A stretch of 11,395 bases of DNA from JAFLCA01 sp041907145 (lineage in GTDB: Bacteria; Bdellovibrionota_C; UBA2361; JAFLCA01): contig JAYRHW010000246.1 of NCBI GenBank assembly GCA_041907145.1, forward strand, positions 1 through 11,395, read 5' to 3'. Under the pieces are notes generated by a model. It made no database searches, was not told the origin of the DNA, and was given only the letters and a program-made list of their open reading frames with translations. Shown here piece after piece: positions 1 to 7,105 of this stretch. The position numbers were made by a program, and so were the translations under genes. The number at the start of each line of letters is the position of its first letter. Positions within the stretch are counted from its first letter, which is position 1.

Positions 1-216
1 AGGGAGGCTCGGCCATTGTCATAGTATATAGACATAGTATCGCCTAAAGCGGCGGTAAGTTGCCAGGCTTGCCAACCTTTTGGGCCTTGAAGTGCTAACG
101 GCGGGAGACCTGAACGCGTTCGTGCCTGGCTATGATTTCTTGCCGCAGTTGCTGCGTTGATTTTTCAGCGCTAGCCCGTTAAGGTATCGAAATCAACAGT
201 TATTATAGCGGGTTCC
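1..216. other. Non-coding leader upstream of serS
   Basis: No gene can be supported here. All three plus-strand frames that are open at the left edge stop within the first 47 bases, so at most a very short C-terminal tail of an upstream gene could be present. A TATTAT at 201-206 resembles a -10 box but lies only about 10 bases before the serS start and has no good -35 partner. A TTGATT at 157-162 has only a weak -10 match (TAAGGT, 180-185). No convincing Shine-Dalgarno sequence precedes the serS ATG; the nearest is GCGGG at 208-212. The serS promoter is presumably here but I cannot place it. Confidence 0.4.
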
Positions 217-1494
217 ATGATCGATTTAGTGCAGTTGCGTGAGCATCCAGAGCTTTTCGAAGAGGCGTGTCGCAAGAAGCGGGTGAAGTTCGATATCCCT
301 GCATTCTTGCAGCTCGATAAGGAGTACCGCGCCCGTAAAGCTGAATTCGAGACTCTGCGCGCGCAGCAGAATGCATTCAGCAAGGAGCTGCCAAAACTTA
401 AGGGCCCCGAGAAGGACGCCAAGTTGGCGGGCATGAAGGAACTGGCGGCCAAACTCAAGGATGAGACTGAAACCTTGCGACAGCTTGAAGAAAAGTGGAC
501 GGCGCAGCAGCTCCGTATTCCCTCCATCCCCCTGTCCGTGGTTCCCGAGGGAGATAACGACACGCAGAATGTCGAGCGAAAGAAGTGGGGGACTATTCCC
601 AACTTTGCGTTCTCACCCAAAGATCATGTAGCGCTTGGCGCCGGGCTGGATATCCTCGATATCGAGCGTGGGGTTAAGGTCGCCGGAGCACGCAACTACT
701 TTCTGAAGGGTGACGGCGCCCGCTTGCAGCACGCTGTCCTGAGTCTGGCGATGGACCTATTGCATCGCAAAAACTACGTCCTCATGGAGCCACCGCATAT
801 CGTGAAGTACCAGGCCATGATGGGTACCGGATATTTCCCGGGTGGGGAGGAGCAGGCATATCATCTCGATGAGCGCGATCCCGAGCATTATCTGATTGGC
901 ACTTCCGAGGTTTCCGTTTGTTCGTATCACGCGGATGAAATCTTGGATGAGGCTTCGTTGCCGAAGCTCTATGGCGGGTACTCGCCATGCTATCGACGCG
1001 AAGCGGGCACCTATGGCAAGGATACGCAGGGAATTTATCGTATCCATCAGTTTTATAAAGTCGAGCAGGTGGCCATTTGCAAAGCCGATAACGCCGAGAG
1101 TGCGCGGATCCATGCGGAGCTGCTTGCAAATGCCGAAGAGCTGATGCAGCTTCTGGAGCTTCCCTATCGCGTGGTTGATGTATGCACCGGGGATATGGGA
1201 CTTGGTCAGGTGTACAAGAACGATATCGAAGCTTGGATGCCGTCAAGAAAGGGCTATGGCGAAACGCACAGTTGCTCGAGCTTCCATGAATTTCAAGCTC
1301 GCCGCTCGGCGATTAGATACAAGGGAGCCGACGGCAAGAATCATATTTGCCACACACTCAATAATACTCTGATTGCCTCGCCGCGTATTTTAATTCCGCT
1401 GCTCGAAATTAACCAAAACGACGACGGCAGTGTTGCAATTCCCAAAGCTCTGCGGCCGTATATGGGAGGACAGGAAAAGATTGTCCGACGCTGA
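217..1494 (+). CDS. serS: Seryl-tRNA synthetase (class II)
   Basis: This cytoplasmic enzyme activates serine with ATP and charges tRNA-Ser (and tRNA-Sec where present). At 425 aa it has the usual family length and is complete. Residues about 30-105 form the charged N-terminal coiled-coil arm that grips the tRNA variable arm. The catalytic core follows. The serine-pocket motif TSE is at 229-231. Class II motif 2 runs from YRREAG (259-264) to RIHQFYKVE (275-283), and motif 3 is NNTLIASPR (382-390), ending in the conserved ATP-binding Arg390. The Asn-Asn-Thr form of motif 3 resembles Thermus-type enzymes and differs from the Gly-Ser-Gly-Leu form of enterobacteria. The ATG at 217 gives the expected N-terminus (MIDLVQLREHPELF). 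The 3' end overlaps the next gene, suggesting co-transcription. Confidence 0.98.
   Translation: MIDLVQLREHPELFEEACRKKRVKFDIPAFLQLDKEYRARKAEFETLRAQQNAFSKELPKLKGPEKDAKLAGMKELAAKLKDETETLRQLEEKWTAQQLRIPSIPLSVVPEGDNDTQNVERKKWGTIPNFAFSPKDHVALGAGLDILDIERGVKVAGARNYFLKGDGARLQHAVLSLAMDLLHRKNYVLMEPPHIVKYQAMMGTGYFPGGEEQAYHLDERDPEHYLIGTSEVSVCSYHADEILDEASLPKLYGGYSPCYRREAGTYGKDTQGIYRIHQFYKVEQVAICKADNAESARIHAELLANAEELMQLLELPYRVVDVCTGDMGLGQVYKNDIEAWMPSRKGYGETHSCSSFHEFQARRSAIRYKGADGKNHICHTLNNTLIASPRILIPLLEINQNDDGSVAIPKALRPYMGGQEKIVRR
1464..1470 (+). promoter_or_regulatory. Shine-Dalgarno sequence for the HAD gene
   Basis: GGGAGGA lies inside the serS coding region, 10 bases before a TTG at 1481 that is in frame with the HAD phosphatase. 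The ATG at 1430, also in frame, has no comparable site. This favours the TTG as the real start and implies translational coupling with serS. Confidence 0.7.
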
Positions 1495-2353
1495 GCGCAC
1501 TCGCACACGCCAAAATATAATCGCGGTCGTCTTCGACTTCGACGATACCCTCGCGCATGACAGCACGAGCAGTTATCTCGATAGTATCGGCGTCGACGTC
1601 AAAGCATTCTGGGATAAGCACAAGGACTATCTTGCCGACGCTTGGGATCCGATTCCAGCGTATTTGCACATGATGCTACTCGAGTCCAAGCGGCGCGCCG
1701 CCAAAGAGCGAATTACCAAGGCGAAGCTCAAGGCCTGGGGCAAGAAGATCGAGTTTCATCCCGGTGTGGCAGGCATATTTGACCGCATCCGCAAGCAGGC
1801 TAAAAGTGTTCACGCAAGTTTGCAGATAGAGTTTTATATCATCAGCAGCGGAATCGGCGAGATCATTCGACATACATCGGTTGCCAAGCATTTCACGGAT
1901 ATTTGGAGCAGTGATTTTAGCTACAATTCGTCGAGTGAAATCGACGCGATGAAGAATATCGTGAGCTTCACTGACAAAACGCGCTTTATTTTTCAGATTT
2001 CGAAGGGCCTGATAGGTGATGCCGCGCGCCAAGATCCATTCGGCGTCAACCGCAAGGTGTCTACGGCATCGCTAAGAGTTCCTCTCGATCAGATGATTTT
2101 TATCGGCGACGGCTACACCGACATACCCTGCTTCTCTCTTGCGCAACGAAGCGGCGGGGTGGCAATCGGGGTCTACGATAGGAAGAGCAGGGAACGTTGG
2201 GGAAAGGCCTGGGGTTTTCTCGAGGATCATCGCGTGCAGCACTTGGTGGCGGCGGACTATCGCAAGCACTCCGGTCTCGATGATGCCTTGAGCTTGGCCA
2301 TCGACAAGATAGCCAAGAATATTGCCCTAAGAACAATTACTTACCAGGGCTGA
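1481..2353 (+). CDS. HAD-superfamily phosphatase, PSP-like
   Basis: This is a probable cytoplasmic phosphohydrolase; the substrate is unknown. From the TTG start at 1481 it has 290 aa. HAD motif I is FDFDDTL, with Asp19 as likely nucleophile and Asp21 as acid/base. Motif II is IISSG, with Ser122 or Ser123 as the phosphate-binding residue. Motif IV is GDGYTD, with Asp210 and Asp214 as Mg ligands. The motif III lysine is not certain; candidates lie around 165-175. The insert between motifs I and II is charged and predicted helical, as in the C1 cap of phosphoserine-phosphatase-like members. The frame is open back to an ATG at 1430, but that start would overlap serS by 65 bases and would put a tail of 17 residues before the fold. 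The TTG has a good ribosome-binding site and overlaps serS by 14 bases. It looks like an operon partner of serS. Serine-related activity is a tempting guess but unproven. Confidence 0.9.
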   Translation: MSDAERTRTRQNIIAVVFDFDDTLAHDSTSSYLDSIGVDVKAFWDKHKDYLADAWDPIPAYLHMMLLESKRRAAKERITKAKLKAWGKKIEFHPGVAGIFDRIRKQAKSVHASLQIEFYIISSGIGEIIRHTSVAKHFTDIWSSDFSYNSSSEIDAMKNIVSFTDKTRFIFQISKGLIGDAARQDPFGVNRKVSTASLRVPLDQMIFIGDGYTDIPCFSLAQRSGGVAIGVYDRKSRERWGKAWGFLEDHRVQHLVAADYRKHSGLDDALSLAIDKIAKNIALRTITYQG

Positions 2354-2383
2354 GCACTGCGGGCATCCCGGATTCTGCCCTGG
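2344..2383 (+). repeat. Inverted repeat across the HAD stop codon
   Basis: CCAGGGC (2344-2350) and GCCCTGG (2377-2383) form a perfect 7-bp stem. A smaller CGGG/CCCG hairpin (2360-2363 with 2367-2370) is nested in the loop. No U-run follows, so it is not a typical intrinsic terminator. It could stabilise the mRNA end or attenuate readthrough into the next gene, or be chance in GC-rich sequence. Confidence 0.4.
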
Positions 2384-2445
2384 AGTTCCCTGGCCCATTT
2401 CAAATAAATTCGAATAGCGCCGCGGCCAGTGGTAACCTGCAGGGC

Positions 2446-3468
2446 ATGTCGGTTCTTGAGCCTCCCAAAACCGATCGCCTAGCCGGGCTGCCTTCCGCGC
2501 CCGCTGCTACCGCTACATCATCCGCCTCTTCATACCACTGGAATTTGAATCATCCCGAACTGCATGCCGCGAGCATCGATGAACAGCCTTTGGAATTTGG
2601 GCGCGCTGCCTGGGGAACCGTTCTCAGGAGCCTCGGCACGCAATCCGGTACTGAGGAGATGGCGATCGCCCGCACGCTGGGGCGCGACAATCGCATATTT
2701 GCAGCCGTGCTGGATGTTAATCCGGATTTGTGGCGTTCTCCCTTCGAATTTATTGGGGCACGTCAAACCACGATAGGACAGTTGGCAGCTCAGGCCGCAC
2801 TCGAGAGCTTCGGCTCCCAGGAATTCGCCAAACCTCTGACCGACCTCATGCGAGACGCCAACGCAGCCGTTGCGCGCAAGTTGTTTGAGGCGGGATATCG
2901 TCCCGAGGATTGCCGACTTCAAGGCTGTGGTGGAGCGGCAGTGGTGTTGAGCGGTCATTTTGCCGAGATAGCAATCTGGGGCAGCAGCAAGATAGCGATC
3001 TATTCGAGTACGCCGATGGCCCATGTAGAGGATGGCCAGGGCTACTGGTACCAATGGGAACGCGGCGAAAATTTTAGGCAGGTGGCCGCTCGCTGTCCGG
3101 AGGATGAGGGAATGTGGCGTCAGTTCGAGGCTCAATGTGCTAGGGAGCATGCTCGACACTGCAATGGGGGATCCAGAAATGGCTTTGATTTTGGGCTCAT
3201 GAATGGCTCCGATAAATTTTTGACAGCATATGATAGTTGCACTCACTCGTATCCTAACCTCTCCGGCTTTTCGATTTTTAGCGATGGCGCCATTCCACCC
3301 CACTTTCGGGGTTACCGATCCGGGCTTAGTTTGACGCTTCGGGACCCCGATGCTTCCGCTAAGTCGCTGATTCGGCAGACGCGCTTTGCGGAACAATCCG
3401 ATCCCTACTTCGACCTCACCGGCTCCCGTGAGGCTACCGCGCTCGTGGTTAGACGGCTGTCCAGATAA
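2446..3468 (+). CDS. PP2C-like (PPM-type) protein, degenerate active site
   Basis: This 340-aa soluble protein has no signal peptide or membrane segment. Residues 1-30 are rich in Ala, Ser, Pro and Thr and look disordered. The remainder follows the order of landmarks in PP2C phosphatases. RIFAAVLD ends in Asp90, where the family has VFDG. A helical stretch leads to GCGGAAVVLSG (about 161-171), like the family's GTTAVVAL strand. AIWGSSK (176-182) sits where GDSR is expected. FSDG (Asp280) matches the conserved SDG, and SREATALVV (327-335) matches DNATALVV. Asp is thus kept at 90 and 280, but the GDS aspartate is Ser180 and the last metal ligand pair DN is Arg328-Glu329. It may be a pseudophosphatase or use altered metal binding. 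The assignment rests on pattern reading only. The gene lies 92 bp after the HAD gene and 74 bp before the PucC-like gene. AGGG sits too close to the ATG to be a strong ribosome-binding site, so the exact start is uncertain. Confidence 0.68.
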   Translation: MSVLEPPKTDRLAGLPSAPAATATSSASSYHWNLNHPELHAASIDEQPLEFGRAAWGTVLRSLGTQSGTEEMAIARTLGRDNRIFAAVLDVNPDLWRSPFEFIGARQTTIGQLAAQAALESFGSQEFAKPLTDLMRDANAAVARKLFEAGYRPEDCRLQGCGGAAVVLSGHFAEIAIWGSSKIAIYSSTPMAHVEDGQGYWYQWERGENFRQVAARCPEDEGMWRQFEAQCAREHARHCNGGSRNGFDFGLMNGSDKFLTAYDSCTHSYPNLSGFSIFSDGAIPPHFRGYRSGLSLTLRDPDASAKSLIRQTRFAEQSDPYFDLTGSREATALVVRRLSR

Positions 3469-3530
3469 AGTGGACGCAGCGGGCTGGATGCCGCTGTATA
3501 AATGCGGTAAAAACCTCGAACACCAATTTA

Positions 3531-3536
3531 GAGGAG
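3531..3536 (+). promoter_or_regulatory. Shine-Dalgarno sequence for the PucC-like gene
   Basis: GAGGAG stands six bases before a TTG at 3543. It is the clearest ribosome-binding site in the left arm and fixes a TTG start for the transporter, because no ATG or GTG lies at a suitable distance. Confidence 0.8.
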
Positions 3537-3542
3537 TCGCTG

Positions 3543-4898
3543 TTGACGGCGCCCGACCATCAGCCCGCATACCCTCCCTTTAGTCGCCTGCGTCTGCTGC
3601 GCCTGAGTTCGTTTCATGTCGGCTCCGCGATGAGCGACATATTAGTCAGCAGCGTCTGGAATCGGGTCATGATCTCCGAGTTCCATTTGCCGAGCTGGCC
3701 GGTAAGTTTATTGCTCGCCATTCGCTATCTTCTGGTACCTGTCAGTATCTGGGCGGGATTCATTTCCGATCATCATCCGCTGTGGGGCCTGCATCGCTCG
3801 CTCTATATCTGGTTCGGTCGAGCCATGATGCTGCTCTCGCTTCCGTGCATCGCCTTGAGTCTCAGCTGCTTTAGCGGGACTGAAATGCCGGCAGTGGGGT
3901 GGTTGCTGGCGGTCTTGGGGTTTCTTCTCTATGGCTTCGGCGGCCTAATGTCGGGAAGTCCTTTCATCGCCTTGGTTCGCGATAGTACCCCGTATGAAAA
4001 GCGCGGGCTGGCAATGACGCTCGTGGAAACCTTGATGATAGCGTGTTTTCCCTTGGCCGCCATTCTATTCGGCGCTTTGATGGAGCACTACTCGAATGCC
4101 GATTACTGGCGGCTAACCATTATTACTATGGCGGTTGGCGGCTTCTTCTGGATATTTTCCACTCTTGGCATGGAGCGCTCGGTTGACAGTGCTCCCTCCG
4201 CAGGCAATGCCTCGCCGGAAACGATGCTCGCATCGCTGCGCTCTCTATGGGGACAAGGCAACACTAGATTTTTCTTCCTATTTCTCGCGGTAGCAGCGCT
4301 GTCAGCCTGGATGCAGGACGCTATCCTGGAACCTTTCGGCGCCGATGTTTTTTTCATGAGCGCCGGCAAGACTACGCGCTTCTCGGCTTACTGGATGGGA
4401 TCGACTCTTCTTACTCTGGTGTGTACGACCATTTACCTGCGCCGACGCCCTCCTGAATCCTTGGTGAACGTGGCATCCAGCGGTCTGATGGTCATGAGCC
4501 TGGGCATGTTGGGGCTGGCCTTTGCCGCCATGACCGTGCAGCCGGACCTGGTGACTATGGCGCTGGTCGTGTTCGGCGCTGGCTTCGGCGTTTACACCTT
4601 CGCCGGCCTCAATCTAATGATGGTGATGACCACTGATTCGAGTGCCGGAATGCTTCTCGGCTTTTGGACAGTCGCACAGGTAGTAGCGCGCGGGCTGGGT
4701 ATTAGCCTGGGCGGAATATTGCGCGATGTTCTAAGCACGATTTTTGGTAGTCTGCCTCCTGCGTACGCCATGGTCTTCGGAATCGAGGCCTTTGGTTTGA
4801 GTGCTTCGATTCTTTTACTGCGAGCCGTGCGTATCGGGTCTGGAAAAGCGGTGCGAGCAGCCCCGGGCGTCTCTACGCCGCTGAGCGAGGCGATTTAA
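3543..4898 (+). CDS. PucC/LhaA-family (BCD-type) MFS transporter
   Basis: This 451-aa polytopic inner-membrane protein has about 12 hydrophobic segments separated by short charged loops. The N-terminal half carries the PucC-family signature. WNRVMISEFHLPSW (39-52) matches the family's LNRVMIVELGVPAW, and GFISDHH (72-78) followed by HRSLYIWFG (84-92) matches GxxSDTH...RRVPYIWFG. Family members PucC and LhaA are needed for light-harvesting complex assembly in purple bacteria and are thought to handle bacteriochlorophyll or pigment-protein subunits; relatives exist with no known role. No bch, puf, puh or crt gene is visible here, so a pigment role is not established. A long acidic/polar loop around 213-235 separates the two six-helix halves. 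The gene starts with TTG behind a strong GAGGAG. It probably shares a transcript with the PP2C-like gene. Its 3' end overlaps the convergent GH13 gene by 26 bases. The family call is firm; the substrate is unknown. Confidence 0.85.
   Translation: MTAPDHQPAYPPFSRLRLLRLSSFHVGSAMSDILVSSVWNRVMISEFHLPSWPVSLLLAIRYLLVPVSIWAGFISDHHPLWGLHRSLYIWFGRAMMLLSLPCIALSLSCFSGTEMPAVGWLLAVLGFLLYGFGGLMSGSPFIALVRDSTPYEKRGLAMTLVETLMIACFPLAAILFGALMEHYSNADYWRLTIITMAVGGFFWIFSTLGMERSVDSAPSAGNASPETMLASLRSLWGQGNTRFFFLFLAVAALSAWMQDAILEPFGADVFFMSAGKTTRFSAYWMGSTLLTLVCTTIYLRRRPPESLVNVASSGLMVMSLGMLGLAFAAMTVQPDLVTMALVVFGAGFGVYTFAGLNLMMVMTTDSSAGMLLGFWTVAQVVARGLGISLGGILRDVLSTIFGSLPPAYAMVFGIEAFGLSASILLLRAVRIGSGKAVRAAPGVSTPLSEAI
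4873..4898. other. Convergent 26-bp coding overlap
   Basis: The last eight codons plus the stop of the PucC-like gene (TAA, 4896-4898) overlap the end of the GH13 gene (TAG, read from 4875 down to 4873). There is no room for an ordinary terminator between them. The 10-bp palindrome AAAGATCTTT at 4903-4912 just beyond is too weak to serve as one. Confidence 0.9.
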
Positions 4899-6996
4899 AA
4901 CGAAAGATCTTTACCCCGTCTTTGCCGCATGCGCCTAACTCGCGGCTGAATCTATCAATGCCCAATTCAGGAGCTTCGATCGTAACGCTTGTTGGGTTGG
5001 GAGAGGGGTTCACCAGCACGACAGCTTTGGGTGCATCGGGCCCGCCGACGGGTCCCTGAATGGCATAGCCGACCCAGGTCTCGCGCGAGTCGGCGGGGCG
5101 AAGGAGGGTAAATTGCAATTGCTCACCAAGTTCGCGCTGCAACCGAGTGTAGAGATCAAGAAGCCCGCGCTGATAACTGCCGAATTCAGAATGGATGCCT
5201 TGCCAGGCAATCGACACTGGTCTGTTGAAGGTGACAACCTTGTGGTCATTCGGTTCATCGGTTTCCGGGCACTCGTACACGGCCTCCGTGCCGGCATAGA
5301 AGCAGAACGGGCCCGGCTTCAGGATGGTCAATGCAGCGGCGCCCCATTTCCAATCCTCGCCAAAGAGTCTCCACGGCCCTTCCTTATCCTGATGCCCCCA
5401 AAAGGTCACCATATCAGCGCCGCCTTCCTGCCAATGCAGAAATTGGGCGCGATGAATGGCCTCACGGATGCGTTCGGGATCTCGGCTAATCAGGGAAGCC
5501 TGCCATCCGCGGTGCCGGGCACTCTGCACCTCGCGCTCCATGTCCTCCAGTCCGTAAATTAGATCGAAGCCCATCTCGGACATTTTGTCCCACCATTTGT
5601 AGGCTTCGGCCACGCAAACCACGGAAGGAAATTGAGCTTTGACGGCGTGTACAATCTCGGCCAGCAACTCCTCTTGCGGCAATTGAAGGGGTCCCCGACA
5701 GTCATTATCCCAGCAGCGCTTCCACTGATGGTGCACCATGTTCTCGACCGCATCGAAGCGAAGAGCGTGCGGCCCGTAGCTGCGAACCACCTCGCAGGCA
5801 ATTTGTATCAATATGTGCCGCGTTCTCGGGTTGGAGAGATCGAGTTGTATGGTGTCTTCCCAATAAGTGCGCTTGCCGTTGTCCTCGTAGCCGCCGTGCC
5901 GTATCCAAAACTCACCATGCTTCTCGCTCGTGTAGTGAAAGTAACCGGTAGTGTCGGCCGGCCTCGACTGGGTGTGCAGATAAAGGCGCGGATCGTGCTC
6001 GACGAGCATCGAGTCAAGTGCGGTGTGATTAAGCACCATCTCGAAGACAGTGCGCATTCCCTGTGAGGCGGCCCCGCGAATGAATTCATTTACGAGCCGC
6101 CGGTCTCCGTGCGAGGGATCGACCGAGAAATCCTTTAGTGCGAAGGGGGATCCGCCGGCAACGCCCTTTCGTCCAACCTCTCCAATCGGATAGGTTCCCA
6201 TGAATCGTATGCAATTGAAGGACTGCGATCGGAGCAGCTCGATATCGCCGGGCTTCAGATCTTCGAAAATCTTGCCGGTGGCCGCGGTGCCTGTCTGGGC
6301 ATAGGCAGCTCTCCAGTCGGTAGTATTGAACGCGCGGATAAAGAGATGATAAGCCCTGGCCCAGTGACTCCAGTGCGCGGCGTCAAGCGAGCGCACTTGA
6401 TCTCGCAAATTGCCGACGAACTCGGACAGGAAAGCTATAAAAGCTCGATATTTCTCCGGTTCGCTTTGGGATTCTCGCTGAATGCGATCCAATTGCTCTC
6501 GCGCGGGCGCAGTTGAGGTGGCCCCGGCGAGGAGATTGCTGACGTAGCGAATGTAGTTTCCCACCAAAGCTACGCTGGCTGCCTCGCCATGCCGAGTTCG
6601 GAATTCGCGCTCCGAGAACATAAAACCCTCGAGTCCCGCTGTCTCTGCTACCAGGCTGTGGCCCTCCGCATAGAAAACGTACGGCTTGATTTTTTGCCCC
6701 TGGGACTCGAAGGTGCCGTGGCGAAGAATTGCCTTTAATCCCTGCAGCGATTGCCAGCCCAGCTCCTTGCTGATGAGCGAGGGATCGGACTCCAGATTTC
6801 CAGGATTTATGCCGCGTGTAGCAGGAGACAAGGATGAGCGCAGCGATGGCGCGATCGAGATGTCCGCGAGGCTTGCAGTCTCAAATGGGACGGCCTCTAT
6901 CCGACGCGCTTGGGGTGTCGGTGCGGGGGTAGTATCTGGTGCAGCGAGGGACGACGCGGCCTGATCCATAGCGGAATACGGCAAACCTCTGGGCAC
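4873..6996 (-). CDS. GH13-type alpha-glucan-active enzyme, atypical
   Basis: This 707-aa protein (from a GTG) has no signal peptide and is likely cytoplasmic. Residues 1-250 are an unassigned, partly helical region. A (beta/alpha)8 barrel follows from FMGTYPIG (about 260), and a beta-sandwich C-domain covers about 630-705. GH13 region I is FEMVLNHT (318-325), with Glu319 where Asp is usual. Region II is RFDAVEN, with Arg413 and nucleophile Asp415. Region III is VAEAY, with acid/base Glu464. Region IV is FWGHQD, with Asp537 kept but Gln536 in place of the nearly universal His. Both catalytic carboxylates and the stabilising Asp are present, so activity on alpha-glucosidic bonds (hydrolase, transferase or isomerase) is likely. 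The subfamily is unclear. An ATG at 6969 (698 aa, MDQAASS) is an alternative start; neither has a strong ribosome-binding site. The gene is co-directional with the upstream two-component genes (109 bp gap) and convergent with the PucC-like gene. Confidence 0.88.
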   Translation of the reverse strand: MPRGLPYSAMDQAASSLAAPDTTPAPTPQARRIEAVPFETASLADISIAPSLRSSLSPATRGINPGNLESDPSLISKELGWQSLQGLKAILRHGTFESQGQKIKPYVFYAEGHSLVAETAGLEGFMFSEREFRTRHGEAASVALVGNYIRYVSNLLAGATSTAPAREQLDRIQRESQSEPEKYRAFIAFLSEFVGNLRDQVRSLDAAHWSHWARAYHLFIRAFNTTDWRAAYAQTGTAATGKIFEDLKPGDIELLRSQSFNCIRFMGTYPIGEVGRKGVAGGSPFALKDFSVDPSHGDRRLVNEFIRGAASQGMRTVFEMVLNHTALDSMLVEHDPRLYLHTQSRPADTTGYFHYTSEKHGEFWIRHGGYEDNGKRTYWEDTIQLDLSNPRTRHILIQIACEVVRSYGPHALRFDAVENMVHHQWKRCWDNDCRGPLQLPQEELLAEIVHAVKAQFPSVVCVAEAYKWWDKMSEMGFDLIYGLEDMEREVQSARHRGWQASLISRDPERIREAIHRAQFLHWQEGGADMVTFWGHQDKEGPWRLFGEDWKWGAAALTILKPGPFCFYAGTEAVYECPETDEPNDHKVVTFNRPVSIAWQGIHSEFGSYQRGLLDLYTRLQRELGEQLQFTLLRPADSRETWVGYAIQGPVGGPDAPKAVVLVNPSPNPTSVTIEAPELGIDRFSRELGACGKDGVKIFRFKSPRSAA

Positions 6997-7105
6997 AGTG
7001 TATTCCCGGTGCCCCGCCTTACATAGAGGAAATGTGACCAGGAGTATGTAGCAAAAATGATCTTCTGTTGCCTAAAAAATCTTCCGCAAAATTCCGGAGT
7101 TGGCG
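6997..7105 (-). other. Gap between response regulator and GH13 genes
   Basis: On the minus strand, directly after the response-regulator stop, a weak 4-bp hairpin (TCCG/CGGA, 7083-7098) is followed by a six-T run (7074-7079). This could be a leaky terminator. Further on, TACATA (7020-7025) and TATGTA (7045-7050) form an inverted repeat with a 19-bp spacer, upstream of the hydrolase start. It could be a regulator site but the half-sites are short. No promoter can be placed with confidence. Confidence 0.3.

Noticed and set aside
3..47. Possible C-terminal tail of an upstream gene (14 codons then TAA)
   Set aside because: Too short to identify; other frames also stop within the first 30 bases, so an open end here is not evidence of a gene.
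171..620. 149-codon minus-strand frame over the serS start
   Set aside because: It lies fully opposite the well-conserved serS N-terminus and shows low-complexity Ser/Cys-rich translation; a shadow frame.
3490..3508. Small hairpin and TATAAA between the PP2C-like and PucC-like genes
   Set aside because: The stem is about six pairs including a G-U, with no U-run, and the TATAAA has no -35 partner at proper spacing; neither a terminator nor a promoter can be supported.
2530..3570. A 346-codon open frame on the minus strand opposite the PP2C-like gene
   Set aside because: Its translation has no recognisable motif, is rich in Arg, Ser and Cys as shadows usually are, overlaps the start of the PucC-like gene and lacks a ribosome-binding site. 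The plus-strand frame carries family-like motifs and fits the gene order.
5113..5562. 149-codon plus-strand frame inside the GH13 gene
   Set aside because: It is antisense to GH13 conserved region IV and the surrounding barrel, with no motif of its own and no ribosome-binding site seen.
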